A stretch of DNA of 46,066 nt from an uncultured Lachnospiraceae bacterium (GCA_902778165.1 CACYWQ010000016.1:1-46066); one strand, 5' to 3'. Positions 33,277-43,315 are shown, numbered from the stretch's first letter. Numbers and translations: made by a program. The notes: generated by a model from the sequence alone, not told the origin.

Positions 33277-34677
33277 ATGAACGACAGGAATATATGGGAG
33301 TCAGCCACACAGAAGAAAGTAAGAGAGATCGATAAGTTTGCAACAGGCTATATTGATTTTCTTAATAACGGTAAGACCGAGAGAGAATGCTGCGATTTGG
33401 GCGTGTCAATGCTTGAAGATGCAGGATTTGTTGAACTTAGTAAGGTTATAGCATCCGGCAAGAAACTTAAGGCCGGAGATAAGGTCTATACCACACAGAT
33501 GAATAAGTCGATTGCAGCATTTAAGATAGGCAAAGCGCCTATGACAGATGGAATGAATATCTTAGGTGCGCATATAGACAGCCCCAGACTTGATATTAAG
33601 CAGAATCCCTTATATAACGACGGAGGATTTGCGCTTCTTGATACCCATTATTACGGTGGCGTCAAGAAATACCAGTGGGTGACCATTCCTCTTGCAATTC
33701 ACGGTGTTGTTGTCAAGAAAGACGGTTCGATCGTTGAGATCAACATCGGTGAAGATGAGGATGATCCCGTATTCTTCATTTCAGACCTGCTTATACATCT
33801 TGCATCCAAGCAGATGGAGAAGAAGGCCTCTGAAGTAATTGAGGGCGAGGCCCTTGATGTTATTGTGGGCAATATGCCTCTTAAGGAATCCAAAGACAAG
33901 GAGACTAAGGATGCGGTCAAGGCCAATATCCTTAAGCTTCTTAAGAGCGAATATGACATAGAAGAGGCTGATTTTGCTTCGGCAGAGCTTGAGGTTGTGC
34001 CTGCAGGTAAGGCAAGAGAGGCCGGATTTGACAGAAGCATGATACTTGCATACGGTCATGATGACAGAGTATGCGCTTATCCTTCGCTTAAGGCTTTGCT
34101 TGATGTGGGGACATGCGAACGTACTGTATGTACGATCCTTGTTGATAAAGAAGAGATTGGCTCTGTCGGTGCCACAGGTATGAGAAGCAGATTCTTTGCC
34201 AATGCAGTGGCTGAGATAATCAATCTTACCGTGGATAATTACAGTGACATCTTCTTATCAAGATGCATGGCCAATTCATATATGTTAAGTTCGGATGTCA
34301 ACGCGGGATTCGATCCCACATATGCCGATAAATTCGAGAAGAAGAATGCTTCGTATCTTGGAAACGGTATGGCGCTTATTAAGTTTACCGGTGCAAGAGG
34401 CAAGTCGGGTTCCAATGATGCCAATGCTGAATATATCGCCAAATTAAGGGATATCCTTGATAAGGACGGTGTTATATATCAGACAGCCGAGCTTGGTAAG
34501 GTCGATATAGGCGGAGGCGGTACCATCGCTTATATTCTTGCACTGTATGGAATGAATGTCATAGACTGCGGTATTGCGGTGCTTAATATGCATGCACCTT
34601 GGGAAGCGATAAGCAAAGCTGACTTATACGAGACATATTTAGGCTATAAGACATTCCTTAAGAATATTGGTGTATGA
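33277..34677 (+). CDS. M18 family metalloaminopeptidase
   Basis: Zinc aminopeptidase of the aspartyl aminopeptidase family, 466 residues, probably tetrahedral and cytosolic. Metal-ligand motifs are [10 protein letters not shown] (His), [12 protein letters not shown] (Glu) and NMHAPWE (His) near the C-terminus; [10 protein letters not shown] supplies an Asp. Bacterial members of this length are often annotated as ApeA/aminopeptidase 1. The start has CGGAG about nine bases upstream, 16 nt after pheT. Its stop overlaps the queA start (ATGA). A role in peptide recycling is inferred from the family only. Confidence 0.93.
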   Translation: MNDRNIWESATQKKVREIDKFATGYIDFLNNGKTERECCDLGVSMLEDAGFVELSKVIASGKKLKAGDKVYTTQMNKSIAAFKIGKAPMTDGMNILGAHIDSPRLDIKQNPLYNDGGFALLDTHYYGGVKKYQWVTIPLAIHGVVVKKDGSIVEINIGEDEDDPVFFISDLLIHLASKQMEKKASEVIEGEALDVIVGNMPLKESKDKETKDAVKANILKLLKSEYDIEEADFASAELEVVPAGKAREAGFDRSMILAYGHDDRVCAYPSLKALLDVGTCERTVCTILVDKEEIGSVGATGMRSRFFANAVAEIINLTVDNYSDIFLSRCMANSYMLSSDVNAGFDPTYADKFEKKNASYLGNGMALIKFTGARGKSGSNDANAEYIAKLRDILDKDGVIYQTAELGKVDIGGGGTIAYILALYGMNVIDCGIAVLNMHAPWEAISKADLYETYLGYKTFLKNIGV

Positions 34678-35726
34678 GAACGGCTGACTTTGACTATGAG
34701 TTACCGGAAGAACTGATCGCACAGGATCCCCTTGCAGATAGGTCGTCTTCTAAGTTGCTCATACTTGATAAGAATACGGGAGCCGTCAAACACGGCGTTT
34801 TTACGGATATACTTGATTATCTGCATGAAGGAGATTGCCTTGTGCTTAACAATACCAAGGTAATCCCTGCAAGATTGCTTGGTATTAAGCCGGATACGGG
34901 TGCGGCCATTGAAGTATTCCTGCTTAAGAGGCTGTCCGATAATGAGTGGGAGACCCTTGTACGCCCCGGCAAGAAATTAAGGCAAGGCGCTAAGGTGTCA
35001 TTCGGAGACGGATTGTTGACAGGAGAGATCGCAGAATGCCTTCCCGACGGCAACAGAATCGTCAGATTTAACTATGAGGGCATATTCGAAGAGATATTGG
35101 ATAAGCTTGGAGAGATGCCTCTGCCGCCCTATATAACCCATAAGCTTAAGGATAAGGACAGATATCAGACGGTATATGCCAAGTTTGAAGGTTCGGCAGC
35201 CGCGCCTACGGCAGGTCTGCATTTTACGAATGAATTGCTTGATCGCATTAAGGATAAAGGAGTGCAACTGGCGTATGTGACGCTCCATGTGGGCTTAGGT
35301 ACCTTCCGACCTGTCAAGGTCGAGGATGTAACGGCTCATAAGATGCATTCCGAGCATTATTTTATTGATAAAGAGACTGCGGATATAATCAATAATACCA
35401 AGAGGGCCGGCGGAAGAGTCATATGTGTCGGCACCACAAGCTGTAGGACGATTGAGAGTGCTGCCGTAAGTGATCAGGACGCAGGATATGTTCTTAAGCC
35501 TGTTGAAGATGATACAGAAATATTCATCTATCCGGGGTATGAATTTAAATTAACGGATTGTCTTATAACGAATTTTCATCTGCCGCAATCCACTCTGATC
35601 ATGCTTGTTTCGGCTCTTGCCGGACGAGATAATGTACTTGCGGCATACAAAGAAGCAGTTGATATGCGCTATAGATTCTTCTCATTCGGTGACGCGATGT
35701 TTATCACAGATTGTATTGAAAAATAG
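34674..35726 (+). CDS. queA: S-adenosylmethionine:tRNA ribosyltransferase-isomerase
   Basis: Makes epoxyqueuosine in tRNA anticodons by moving the ribosyl part of SAM to preQ1. The 350-residue protein has the family signatures [15 protein letters not shown] at the N-terminus, [26 protein letters not shown], and [10 protein letters not shown], with [15 protein letters not shown] near the C-terminus. It overlaps the M18 peptidase gene by 4 bp. The usual companion tgt is not in the window. The final segment [13 protein letters not shown] is complete, so the protein is full length. Confidence 0.95.
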   Translation: MRTADFDYELPEELIAQDPLADRSSSKLLILDKNTGAVKHGVFTDILDYLHEGDCLVLNNTKVIPARLLGIKPDTGAAIEVFLLKRLSDNEWETLVRPGKKLRQGAKVSFGDGLLTGEIAECLPDGNRIVRFNYEGIFEEILDKLGEMPLPPYITHKLKDKDRYQTVYAKFEGSAAAPTAGLHFTNELLDRIKDKGVQLAYVTLHVGLGTFRPVKVEDVTAHKMHSEHYFIDKETADIINNTKRAGGRVICVGTTSCRTIESAAVSDQDAGYVLKPVEDDTEIFIYPGYEFKLTDCLITNFHLPQSTLIMLVSALAGRDNVLAAYKEAVDMRYRFFSFGDAMFITDCIEK

Positions 35727-35787
35727 CGGATATTGATATAAAGTATATAAGTAGTTTAAGGCCACATCAAACGGGAGATCAGTGACT

Positions 35788-36132
35788 ATGGAGAAGAGAA
35801 AAGCAGAGAGAACCGAACTTGAATCCAAGCTTATTATCAAGCAGCTTAACGGCGACGGAACAGGAATTAAGGAAGTCGGCATAGAGATTACGGATGTATC
35901 CAAAGCAGGAGTTGGATTCACCTGTACGGAGAAGCTGGATATCGGAGCTGTATATGAGGGATATTTGACTATTTGGACTGCTGAGGTCATACATTGCTTT
36001 ATGGAGATAGTAAGAATCGTCAAGAAGGGTGATGCTTATGAATACGGTGCTATTTTCATAGGAATGCCTGATATGGAGACCAAGCGTATTGAGATATATC
36101 AGACAGTCGGACATCTTAACGGTGAATTCTGA
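35788..36132 (+). CDS. PilZ-domain protein (c-di-GMP receptor candidate)
   Basis: A 114-residue protein made of a PilZ domain only. The c-di-GMP motifs are both present: RxxxR as Arg4-Arg8 (RKAER) and D-x-S-x-x-G as DVSKAG near residue 36. GGGAG is ten bases before ATG 35788 and only four before an in-frame GTG at 35782, so the ATG is chosen. It follows queA after ~60 nt and is closed by a strong terminator. The paralogue at 44501-44818 has the same layout. The target is unknown. Confidence 0.87.
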   Translation: MEKRKAERTELESKLIIKQLNGDGTGIKEVGIEITDVSKAGVGFTCTEKLDIGAVYEGYLTIWTAEVIHCFMEIVRIVKKGDAYEYGAIFIGMPDMETKRIEIYQTVGHLNGEF

Positions 36133-36151
36133 CATCAAATTCAATAATATA

Positions 36152-36180
36152 TTGTAAATTGTTAGAAAATTTAGTAAAAT
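36152..36180 (+). promoter_or_regulatory. Promoter of the EF-G-like gene, overlapping a terminator
   Basis: TTGTAA (36152-36157), a 17-bp spacer and TAAAAT (36175-36180). The start point (~36187) falls inside the left arm of the terminator hairpin, so the new mRNA begins with a shortened hairpin (TTAGAGTC / GACTCTAA). Confidence 0.6.
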
Positions 36181-36221
36181 ATTGGTTAGAGTCGTAAAAG
36201 ACTCTAATCAATATTTTTTTT
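36178..36221 (+). terminator. Terminator of the queA-PilZ operon
   Basis: A 16-bp stem (AATATTGGTTAGAGTC with GACTCTAATCAATATT, one G-T pair), GTAAAA loop, then eight T. A second small hairpin, GGTAGT-GGGG-ACTACC (36222-36237), follows just before the AGGAGG site of the next gene. Confidence 0.92.
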
Positions 36222-36250
36222 GGTAGTGGGGACTACCTAAAGGAGGTTAC

Positions 36251-38344
36251 ATGAACGTTTACACAACTGACAAGATCCGTAACGTCGTACTGCTTGGTCA
36301 TGGTGGTGCGGGCAAGACTTCTCTTGTGGAATCTATGGCATACCTTGCCGGACTTACATCCAGAATGGGCAAGGTTCAGGATGGCAACACCCTAAGCGAT
36401 TTCGGTAAGGAGGAGCAGAAGCGTCAGTTCTCAATATCGACATCTGTAGTTCCGATAGAATGGGACGGAGTTAAGATCAATCTTATAGATGCACCCGGAT
36501 ATTTTGATTTCGAAGGTGAAGCATACGAAGCAGCAAGCGCAGCCGATGCAGCCATTATTGTTGTAAGTGGTAAGGCAGGCGTTGAAGTTGGTACGGATAA
36601 GGCGTGGGAATTATGTGATAAATTCAAGCTTCCCCGAATGGTATTCGTTACCGATATGGATATAGACAATGCATCTTTCCGTCAGGTAGTTGAAGATATG
36701 ACTGCCAAGTACGGTAAGAAGCTTGCACCTTTCCATCTTCCCATAAGAGAAGATGAGAAGTTTGTAGGCTATGTTAATGTAATAGCCGAGAAGGCTTATC
36801 GTTGGGAAGGTAAGGAAGCTAAGGAATGTGATATCCCCGATTATTCGAAGTCATACCTTGAGCAGTACAAGGATACCCTTATGGAAGCCGTTGCTGAGAC
36901 TTCCGAAGAGTTCATGGACAGATACTTCGGCGGAGATACATTCTCAGAGGCTGAGATAAGAGCGGCACTTAGAACCAATATCAATGACTGTTCCATCGTT
37001 CCCATGTCTATGGGTTCAAGCATATTGTGTCAGGGTGTTTATACATTACTTGATGATATTGTTAAGTATCTTCCAAGCCCTGAGAACAGAACAGTTGCCG
37101 GTGTTTCTCTTAAGACTAACGAAGTGTTTGAAGCCAATTATGACTTCTCTAAGGCTAAGAGCGCATACATCTGGAAGACAATCGTTGATCCTTTCATCGG
37201 TAAGTACAGCCTTATTAAGGTTTATTCCGGCGTTATCAAGGCTGATGATACACTTTATAACCAGGATAAGGACGTTGATGAGAAGATTGGTAAGTTATAT
37301 ATCCTTCAGGGCAATAAGCCCATCGAAGTTCCGGAGCTTCATGCCGGTGATATAGGCGCAATCGCCAAGCTTACGGCTGCACGTACCGGTAATACATTAT
37401 CTACCAAGGCCAATGTCATCCAGTACGGTAAGGCAGAACTTCCTACACCTTATACATACAGAAGATATAAGGCTGTTAATAAGGGCGATATAGATAAGGT
37501 AAGCCAGGCATTGCAGAAGATGATGCATGAAGATCAGACACTTAAGAATGTCAATGATGCCGAGAACAGACAGCTCTTACTCTATGGTATGAGCGAACAG
37601 CATCTTGATATAGTTGTAAGCAGACTGCAGAATGAATATAAGGTTGCAGTTGAATTATCTGATCCTAAGGTGGCATACAGAGAGACTATCCGTAAGAAGT
37701 CAGACGTTGAATATAAGTATAAGAAGCAGTCAGGCGGACACGGCCAGTACGGTCATGTCAAGATGACATTCGAACCCAGCGGCGATATAGATACTCCTTA
37801 CACATTCGAGCAGATGGTTGTGGGCGGTGCCGTACCGAAGAACTACTTCCCTGCAGTTGAGAAGGGTCTTGCAGAGTCAGTGGGAAGAGGACCTTTGGCA
37901 GCATATCCTGTTGTAGGTATCAAGGCAGTGCTCTATGACGGATCTTACCATCCGGTTGATTCATCTGAGCAGGCATTCAAGATGGCTACTATCCAGGCAT
38001 TTAAGAAGGGTATCATGGAAGCTAATCCCGTACTGCTTGAGCCCATTATGAGCCTTAAGGTTACGGTTCCCGATCAGTATACCGGTGATGTTATGGGTGA
38101 CCTTAACAAGAGACGCGGAAGAGTGCTTGGCATGAATCCTACTGGTGACGGCAAGCAGGTGGTTGAGGCAGAAGTTCCTATGAGTACGATATTCAGATAT
38201 TGTACGGACCTTCGTTCCATGACTGGCGGTTCGGGCGAGTATGCATATGAATTCGCCAGATATGAGCAGTGTCCTTCGGATATTCAGGAGAAGGAAGTTG
38301 CCGCAAGAGCAGCCAAGGTTGCTGAGAACAGTGTTGATGAATAA
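36251..38344 (+). CDS. EF-G-like translational GTPase (EF-G2 type)
   Basis: Paralogue of elongation factor G, 697 residues, of the FusA2/EF-G-like group whose role is not settled. The G1 loop is GHGGAGKTS (16-24) rather than GHVDAGKTT. G3 is DAPGYFDF (80-87), so the catalytic histidine of DTPGH is Tyr. G4 is TDMD (134-137) in place of NKMD. Domains II-V follow, with QSGGHGQYGHVKMTFEP marking domain IV and RRGRVLGMNP in domain V. These deviations are normal for the EF-G2 group and exclude the main EF-G. AGGAGG lies four bases before the ATG. It is a single gene with its own promoter and terminator. Confidence 0.9.
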   Translation: MNVYTTDKIRNVVLLGHGGAGKTSLVESMAYLAGLTSRMGKVQDGNTLSDFGKEEQKRQFSISTSVVPIEWDGVKINLIDAPGYFDFEGEAYEAASAADAAIIVVSGKAGVEVGTDKAWELCDKFKLPRMVFVTDMDIDNASFRQVVEDMTAKYGKKLAPFHLPIREDEKFVGYVNVIAEKAYRWEGKEAKECDIPDYSKSYLEQYKDTLMEAVAETSEEFMDRYFGGDTFSEAEIRAALRTNINDCSIVPMSMGSSILCQGVYTLLDDIVKYLPSPENRTVAGVSLKTNEVFEANYDFSKAKSAYIWKTIVDPFIGKYSLIKVYSGVIKADDTLYNQDKDVDEKIGKLYILQGNKPIEVPELHAGDIGAIAKLTAARTGNTLSTKANVIQYGKAELPTPYTYRRYKAVNKGDIDKVSQALQKMMHEDQTLKNVNDAENRQLLLYGMSEQHLDIVVSRLQNEYKVAVELSDPKVAYRETIRKKSDVEYKYKKQSGGHGQYGHVKMTFEPSGDIDTPYTFEQMVVGGAVPKNYFPAVEKGLAESVGRGPLAAYPVVGIKAVLYDGSYHPVDSSEQAFKMATIQAFKKGIMEANPVLLEPIMSLKVTVPDQYTGDVMGDLNKRRGRVLGMNPTGDGKQVVEAEVPMSTIFRYCTDLRSMTGGSGEYAYEFARYEQCPSDIQEKEVAARAAKVAENSVDE

Positions 38345-38378
38345 TTCCATACATGGGGTGAGATGAGATAGTGTTACA

Positions 38379-38404
38379 GGGCTCGGGCAGATCTGTCCGA
38401 GCCC
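38379..38404 (+). terminator. Terminator-like hairpin after the EF-G-like gene
   Basis: GGGCTCGGGCAGA is followed without a gap by its near-perfect complement TCTGTCCGAGCCC, forming a strong GC-rich hairpin with an ATTTGTG tail. The short T-run makes it a moderate terminator. Confidence 0.7.
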
Positions 38405-38420
38405 ATTTGTGTCATAATTA

Positions 38421-38449
38421 TTGCAATTAAGGGCTTTATATGGTATAAC
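38421..38449 (+). promoter_or_regulatory. Promoter of the MraY-family gene
   Basis: TTGCAA (38421-38426), a 17-bp spacer and TATAAC (38444-38449). The ~60-nt leader contains a small hairpin, GTTCTTA / TAAGAAC (38463-38485). Confidence 0.62.
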
Positions 38450-38514
38450 ATCCATTGTGTGTTTGTTCTTATTATTTATATAAGAACTGATTGATTCAGA
38501 ATATTGATTAATAT

Positions 38515-39480
38515 ATGTTAAGAGAATTTACGGACAGTAATTTCATAATGATAATCGGACTTGCGGTCGCTTTTATTGCAACCGTTATTCTGCACGGAGT
38601 ACTTAAGGATAAGCTTCCTCACGATCAGGGAAGAGCCTTCGCCGTAGAAGGAGAGAAATCCAAGGGCAAGGCCAGAGGTTCCGGAATCATATTCGTGCTT
38701 GTATTTGTAGCATGTGACCTTATATTTAACAGGCTGTCAACGGAGAGGACCATATATCTGGCTGTTATTACATTCTCAATGATCACGGGATATATGGATG
38801 ATATGTCCGATAAGCCTTGGAATGAGTATTTTAAGGGTGCGCTGGATCTTGTACTGGCAATTATTGTGGCCGTTACATATCTTAAGTATAACGGAAATAC
38901 GTTTATCTTAGGCATGTTCGGAAGTATGGAGATCACCCTTCCTTATGTCGTATACGGACTGCTTATAGTAGGCCTTGTATGGATGGCCATTAATGTCACC
39001 AACTGTTCGGACGGAGTGGACGGACTCTCGGCCACGCTAACGATCATAAGTCTCGGTTCTTTTTACCTGTTGATGCAGGAGATTAGAGGAATAGGAAGTA
39101 CCGAGTATTCGATAATGTTATTCATGGTTGTTCTTGCAGCTTATCTGTGGTATAACGCTACACCCAGCACCATTCTTATGGGTGATGCAGGCAGCCGTGC
39201 AATGGGCATGATGATCGCCATAACGGCGCTTCTAAGTCACAGTCCGCTGCTATATATACCGCTATCGATAGTCCTTATCTTAGACGGAGGGTTAGGACTT
39301 TTGAAAGTTGCGCTTTTGAGATTCCTAAAGATAAGGATTCTGACCAATACCCGATGCCCGTTACATGACCAGGCAAGAAAGGTCAACGGATGGTCCAATA
39401 CACAGGTTGTTATAAGATTTGCAATCATACAGACGATAGTGAGTCTTCTGACCGTGTGGGGATATTGGATGCTCTATTGA
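38515..39480 (+). CDS. MraY-family phospho-sugar polyprenyl-phosphate transferase
   Basis: Membrane glycosyltransferase of the MraY/WecA superfamily, 321 residues with about ten helices. It transfers a phospho-sugar from a UDP-sugar to undecaprenyl phosphate. Motifs: HDQGRAFAVEGEKSKGKARG early (kept from MraY), DD at 95-96 (YMDDMSD), NVTNCSDGVDGL (160-171), GDAGS (223-227) and LHDQARKVNGW with His284, in place of the HHHFE of classical MraY. The early motif argues for MraY over WecA. It is not in a dcw cluster; either mraY is moved in this genome or this is a second copy. No Shine-Dalgarno sequence precedes the ATG. Confidence 0.82.
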   Translation: MLREFTDSNFIMIIGLAVAFIATVILHGVLKDKLPHDQGRAFAVEGEKSKGKARGSGIIFVLVFVACDLIFNRLSTERTIYLAVITFSMITGYMDDMSDKPWNEYFKGALDLVLAIIVAVTYLKYNGNTFILGMFGSMEITLPYVVYGLLIVGLVWMAINVTNCSDGVDGLSATLTIISLGSFYLLMQEIRGIGSTEYSIMLFMVVLAAYLWYNATPSTILMGDAGSRAMGMMIAITALLSHSPLLYIPLSIVLILDGGLGLLKVALLRFLKIRILTNTRCPLHDQARKVNGWSNTQVVIRFAIIQTIVSLLTVWGYWMLY

Positions 39481-39493
39481 ATTGTGATATACT
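39465..39493 (+). promoter_or_regulatory. Possible leuS promoter
   Basis: TTGGAT (39465-39470), a 17-bp spacer and TATACT with a preceding TGA (39488-39493), inside and just after the MraY-family gene. The leader of about 58 nt is too short for a T-box. Confidence 0.5.
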
Positions 39494-39558
39494 GAGAAAC
39501 GTTAATAATCAATGATAATAACTACATTTATATAAGAAATAGCAAGGAGATAACAGAC

Positions 39559-41979
39559 ATGGCACAACTGTACAACCACCACGAAGTGGAACCGAAATGG
39601 CAGAAGATATGGGAGGATGAGAAGGCTTATAAGACTGATAATGACTACAGCAAGCCTAAGTATTATGCGCTTGTTGAGTTCCCTTATCCTTCGGGACAGG
39701 GCCTTCACGTAGGTCATCCCAGACCTTACACAGCCCTTGATATTGTTGCGCGTAAGCGCAGAATGCAGGGCTACAATGTATTATATCCCATGGGTTGGGA
39801 TGCTTTCGGCCTTCCGACTGAGAACTATGCCATTGCCAATCATATACATCCCAAGACTGTAACGGAGAATAACGTTGCAAGATTCAAGGCACAGCTTCAG
39901 AGCCTCGGATATTCATTCGACTGGGACAGAGAGGTCAATACGACCGATCCTAACTACTATCACTGGACACAGTGGATATTCCTTAAGCTGTTCAATGCTG
40001 GACTTGCTTACAAGACCAATATGCCCATTAACTTCTGTACTTCATGTAAGGTGGGACTTGCCAATGAGGAAGTGGTCAACGGCAAGTGCGAGCGTTGCGG
40101 TTCGGAAGTAATCCGTAAGCAGCAGAGCCAGTGGATGCTTAAGATCACGGAGTATGCTGACAAGCTCATTGAGGGACTTGACAGCGTTGATTACATAGAG
40201 AGAGTCAAGACCCAGCAGCGCAACTGGATCGGACGTTCTACCGGTGCGGAAGTTGATTTCGCCCTTACGGGAAAAGATGATAAACTTACTGTTTATACTA
40301 CCAGACCGGATACCCTGTTCGGTGCGACCTATATGGTCATGAGTCCCGAGCATCCCTATATTGAGAAGTATAAAGATGAGATAAGCAATTATGATGAGCT
40401 TATCGCTTACAGAGAGCAGGCAGCCAAGAAGTCTGATTTCGAGCGTACTGAGCTTGCGAAGGATAAGACAGGTGTTGAGATCAAGGGCCTTACGGCGACC
40501 AATCCCGTCAACGGTAAGCAGATACCAATCTGGATATCTGATTATGTACTCATGAGCTACGGAACAGGTGCGATCATGGCGGTTCCTGCACATGATGAGA
40601 GAGACTGGGACTTTGCTAAGAAGTTTAATCTTCCTATTATAGAAGTTGTGGCAGGTTCATCTGTGCCTGTTACCGAACAGGTATATACCGATGTGGCTGA
40701 AGGCAAGCTTGTTAATTCAGAGTTCTTAAACGGATTGTCCGTTGCCGATGCTAAGGTTAAGATAACTGAATTCCTTACAGAGAAGGGTATTGGTCATGCC
40801 AAGACCAACTACAAGTTAAGAGACTGGGTATTCTCTCGTCAGAGATACTGGGGTGAGCCCATACCGATCATACATTGTGATAAGTGCGGATATGTACCGC
40901 TTAAGGAAGAAGAGCTTCCCCTTATGCTTCCTGAGGTAGACAGTTACATGCCTACGGATACAGGAGAATCACCTCTGGCAGCAATGACAGACTGGGTGAA
41001 CGTTAAGTGTCCTAAGTGTGGAGGTCCTGCTAAGAGAGAGACTGATACAATGCCTCAGTGGGCTGGTTCATCTTGGTATTTCCTGCGTTATACGGATCCT
41101 ACGAATGACAAGGAACTTGCCAGCAAGGAAGCACTTAAGTATTGGCTTCCCGTTGACTGGTATAACGGAGGTATGGAGCATACGACACTTCACCTTCTGT
41201 ATTCAAGATTCTGGCATCGTTTCTTATATGATGAGGGTGTTGTACCCTGTCCGGAACCTTACCAGAAGAGAACAAGCCACGGCATGATCTTAGGCTCTAA
41301 CGGTGAGAAGATGTCTAAGTCAAGAGGTAACGTTGTCAATCCGGATGATATCGTAAGAGAATACGGCGCAGATACACTTCGTACATATGAGATGTTCATA
41401 GGAGCCTTCGATTTGGCGGCTTCATGGAGTGATGAGGGTGTAAGAGGTTGCCGCAGATTCCTTGAAAGAGTATGGAAACTTCAGGATATAACAGTTGACG
41501 GTGATACATATTCATCAGACCTTGAGACCAATATGCACAAGACCATCAAGAAGGTCAGCTTGGATTTTGAGTCGCTTAAATACAATACGGCAATTGCTGC
41601 ACTCATGACACTTATCAATGACTTCTATAAGAAGGGCAGCGTGACTAAGGCCGAGCTTAAGACATTCCTTACATTGCTTAATCCGGTTGCGCCTCATATC
41701 ACTGAGGAGATCTGGAGCCTTGAGGGATTTGACGGCAGAATATACAATACGGCATGGCCTGAGTATGATGAAGCTAAGACCGTTGAAAACGAGATTGAGA
41801 TAGCAGTTCAGATATCCGGCAAGGTACGCGGCAAGATCATGATCGCAGTCGACGAGGATAAGGACAGCGTTATCACCAAGGCCAAGGAGAACGAGGCTAT
41901 CGCTCCTTTGCTTGAAGGCAAGACGATCGTTAAAGAGATCTACGTACCCGGCAAGATAGTAAATATAGTAGTTAAGTAA
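39559..41979 (+). CDS. leuS: Leucyl-tRNA synthetase
   Basis: Class I enzyme charging tRNA-Leu, 806 residues. The HIGH motif is HVGH (50-53) within [15 protein letters not shown]; the KMSKS motif is at residues 584-588 (EKMSKSRGN). A CP1 editing domain lies at ~225-420 with [13 protein letters not shown] and [15 protein letters not shown]. Zinc-type pairs CTSC/CERC and CDKC/CPKC are present. The C-terminal domain ends in [12 protein letters not shown]-like sequence typical of the family. AAGGAG lies about ten bases before the ATG. Palindromic element E2, which begins 5 nt after the stop, may also serve as its terminator. Confidence 0.97.
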   Translation: MAQLYNHHEVEPKWQKIWEDEKAYKTDNDYSKPKYYALVEFPYPSGQGLHVGHPRPYTALDIVARKRRMQGYNVLYPMGWDAFGLPTENYAIANHIHPKTVTENNVARFKAQLQSLGYSFDWDREVNTTDPNYYHWTQWIFLKLFNAGLAYKTNMPINFCTSCKVGLANEEVVNGKCERCGSEVIRKQQSQWMLKITEYADKLIEGLDSVDYIERVKTQQRNWIGRSTGAEVDFALTGKDDKLTVYTTRPDTLFGATYMVMSPEHPYIEKYKDEISNYDELIAYREQAAKKSDFERTELAKDKTGVEIKGLTATNPVNGKQIPIWISDYVLMSYGTGAIMAVPAHDERDWDFAKKFNLPIIEVVAGSSVPVTEQVYTDVAEGKLVNSEFLNGLSVADAKVKITEFLTEKGIGHAKTNYKLRDWVFSRQRYWGEPIPIIHCDKCGYVPLKEEELPLMLPEVDSYMPTDTGESPLAAMTDWVNVKCPKCGGPAKRETDTMPQWAGSSWYFLRYTDPTNDKELASKEALKYWLPVDWYNGGMEHTTLHLLYSRFWHRFLYDEGVVPCPEPYQKRTSHGMILGSNGEKMSKSRGNVVNPDDIVREYGADTLRTYEMFIGAFDLAASWSDEGVRGCRRFLERVWKLQDITVDGDTYSSDLETNMHKTIKKVSLDFESLKYNTAIAALMTLINDFYKKGSVTKAELKTFLTLLNPVAPHITEEIWSLEGFDGRIYNTAWPEYDEAKTVENEIEIAVQISGKVRGKIMIAVDEDKDSVITKAKENEAIAPLLEGKTIVKEIYVPGKIVNIVVK

Positions 41980-41984
41980 TAAAC

Positions 41985-42126
41985 AAAATGGCACCAAGAT
42001 ATATTGCATAAGTGGGCAATACGGAACGCCGGTGCTTAGGCGGCGTATCTTAGACGCCTTACGCACCGCTGCGTGGAGTCCTTAGCGCGAGCGTGCCCAC
42101 GTTGTAATATATCTTGGTGTCATTTT
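41985..42126 (-). repeat. Palindromic intergenic element E2 (inverted copy of the E1 core)
   Basis: A 142-bp imperfect palindrome fills the leuS-sortase gap. Outer arms: AAAATGGCACCAAGATATAT on the left and ATATATCTTGGTGTCATTTT on the right, then GTGGGCA / TGCCCAC inside. Read on the minus strand, the core has ACGCTC, ACGCAGCGGT (42065-42074), ATACGCCGC (42040-42048), TAAG and CCGGCGTT (42025-42032) in the same order as E1. Outer stems differ from E1 in most positions yet still pair. Both copies share an AAATG start and CATTT end. The right arm ends in a run of T on the plus strand, so it could also terminate leuS. Confidence 0.85.
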
Positions 42127-42142
42127 TGTATAAGATAACTAT

Positions 42143-43312
42143 ATGAACACAGAGACTTACGAGATTCGCGGAAGGCAATTTCGCACCAAGGCGGATTACG
42201 CCAGAGGATACCGCGACAATCAGACAATTGAACGAATTGAACGTGAAGTTGATATGCTTGATCTTGAAGCTGTCGAGGAGTTGCTTACCGACCTTAAGCG
42301 TGGTAAGTATCATTTTGATACTCTGATCGGTGATGATTATATAGAAGAGATTGGCGAACTTGCAGATAAGCTTAGAGTTGAAGCGCAGGCCGAAGTCGAG
42401 AGCAGCAAGAAGCGCAAAGGGCATATTAAGTCTAAGACTGATAAATCCGGTGCGACAGGATCCGTTTCATCTCGCAAGAGATCTAAGAAATTCACGGACT
42501 ATGATGATGATATGCAACAGGAGATAATCAAGGTGCTTAAGAGGGATCAACTTAAGCGCCGTGTTATGATGCTTATCCTTGCTCTGTGCATATTGGGCTC
42601 CGTAGGTTATCTTGTATTTTATTTCACTCTGTATGAGAAGAATGATATGGAGTATACGGAACTTGCTGAACTTAAGAAAGAAGATGTGGGCGGTACAGTA
42701 GAGATCAATTATGAAGAAGCTAAGGATAAACCGCCTGTGCTTAAGAAATACGAGACTCTGTATCAGAAGAACAGAAGACTGGTAGGTTGGTTATCGATAC
42801 CGGGATGTGATATTGACTATCCCGTAATGCAGACATCCAATAATGAATATTATCTGGATCATAATTATAACCAGGATTATGATAAGAACGGCTCCTTATT
42901 TATGGATAAGGATTGTACGCCGGCATTCCCCAATGACAATATGATCATATACGGACATCATATGAAGTCAGGTAAAATGTTCGGTAATCTTAACAGATAT
43001 GCCAAGCAGGATTTCTGGGAGAAGAATCCGAACTTTAACTTCGATACAATATATGAGACGGGAACATATGCTGTAATGTATGTTTTCAGATCGAGAATAT
43101 ATGCGCAAGATGAGATAGTATTCAAGTACTATCAGTTTATAGATGCATCAAGTGCCGATGAATTTGATTCTAATATGGATGCAATGGCTGATATGTCCCT
43201 GTATGATACAGGCGTAACTGCGGTATACGGTGACAGATTGATCACATTGTCCACTTGTGATTCGTCGGAGGATGCAGGTCGCTTCGTGGTAGTCGCCAAG
43301 AAAATTTCCTGA
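42143..43312 (+). CDS. Class B sortase with long cytoplasmic N-terminus
   Basis: Transpeptidase that attaches surface proteins to peptidoglycan. The 389-residue protein has a charged cytoplasmic part (1-140, with helical Glu/Lys-rich stretches), one membrane helix (141-163) and a sortase domain (~200-389). Catalytic residues are His272 (IIYGHHM), Cys372 (LSTC) and Arg380 (GRFVVVAK); IDYPVMQ and YLDHNYN are typical of SrtB. The N-terminal part is much longer than the usual 10-25 residues. No Shine-Dalgarno sequence is seen; a TATAAG (42129-42134) ends eight bases before the ATG, suggesting a near-leaderless mRNA. A second sortase follows at 43603. Confidence 0.9.
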   Translation: MNTETYEIRGRQFRTKADYARGYRDNQTIERIEREVDMLDLEAVEELLTDLKRGKYHFDTLIGDDYIEEIGELADKLRVEAQAEVESSKKRKGHIKSKTDKSGATGSVSSRKRSKKFTDYDDDMQQEIIKVLKRDQLKRRVMMLILALCILGSVGYLVFYFTLYEKNDMEYTELAELKKEDVGGTVEINYEEAKDKPPVLKKYETLYQKNRRLVGWLSIPGCDIDYPVMQTSNNEYYLDHNYNQDYDKNGSLFMDKDCTPAFPNDNMIIYGHHMKSGKMFGNLNRYAKQDFWEKNPNFNFDTIYETGTYAVMYVFRSRIYAQDEIVFKYYQFIDASSADEFDSNMDAMADMSLYDTGVTAVYGDRLITLSTCDSSEDAGRFVVVAKKIS

Positions 43313-43315
43313 TTT

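Noticed and set aside
35727-35787. Promoter between queA and the PilZ gene
   Set aside because: TATA-like stretches occur but no -35 at proper distance; read-through from queA explains expression.
39481-39558. T-box riboswitch ahead of leuS
   Set aside because: The gap is only 78 bp, with no room for a specifier stem, T-box sequence and terminator.
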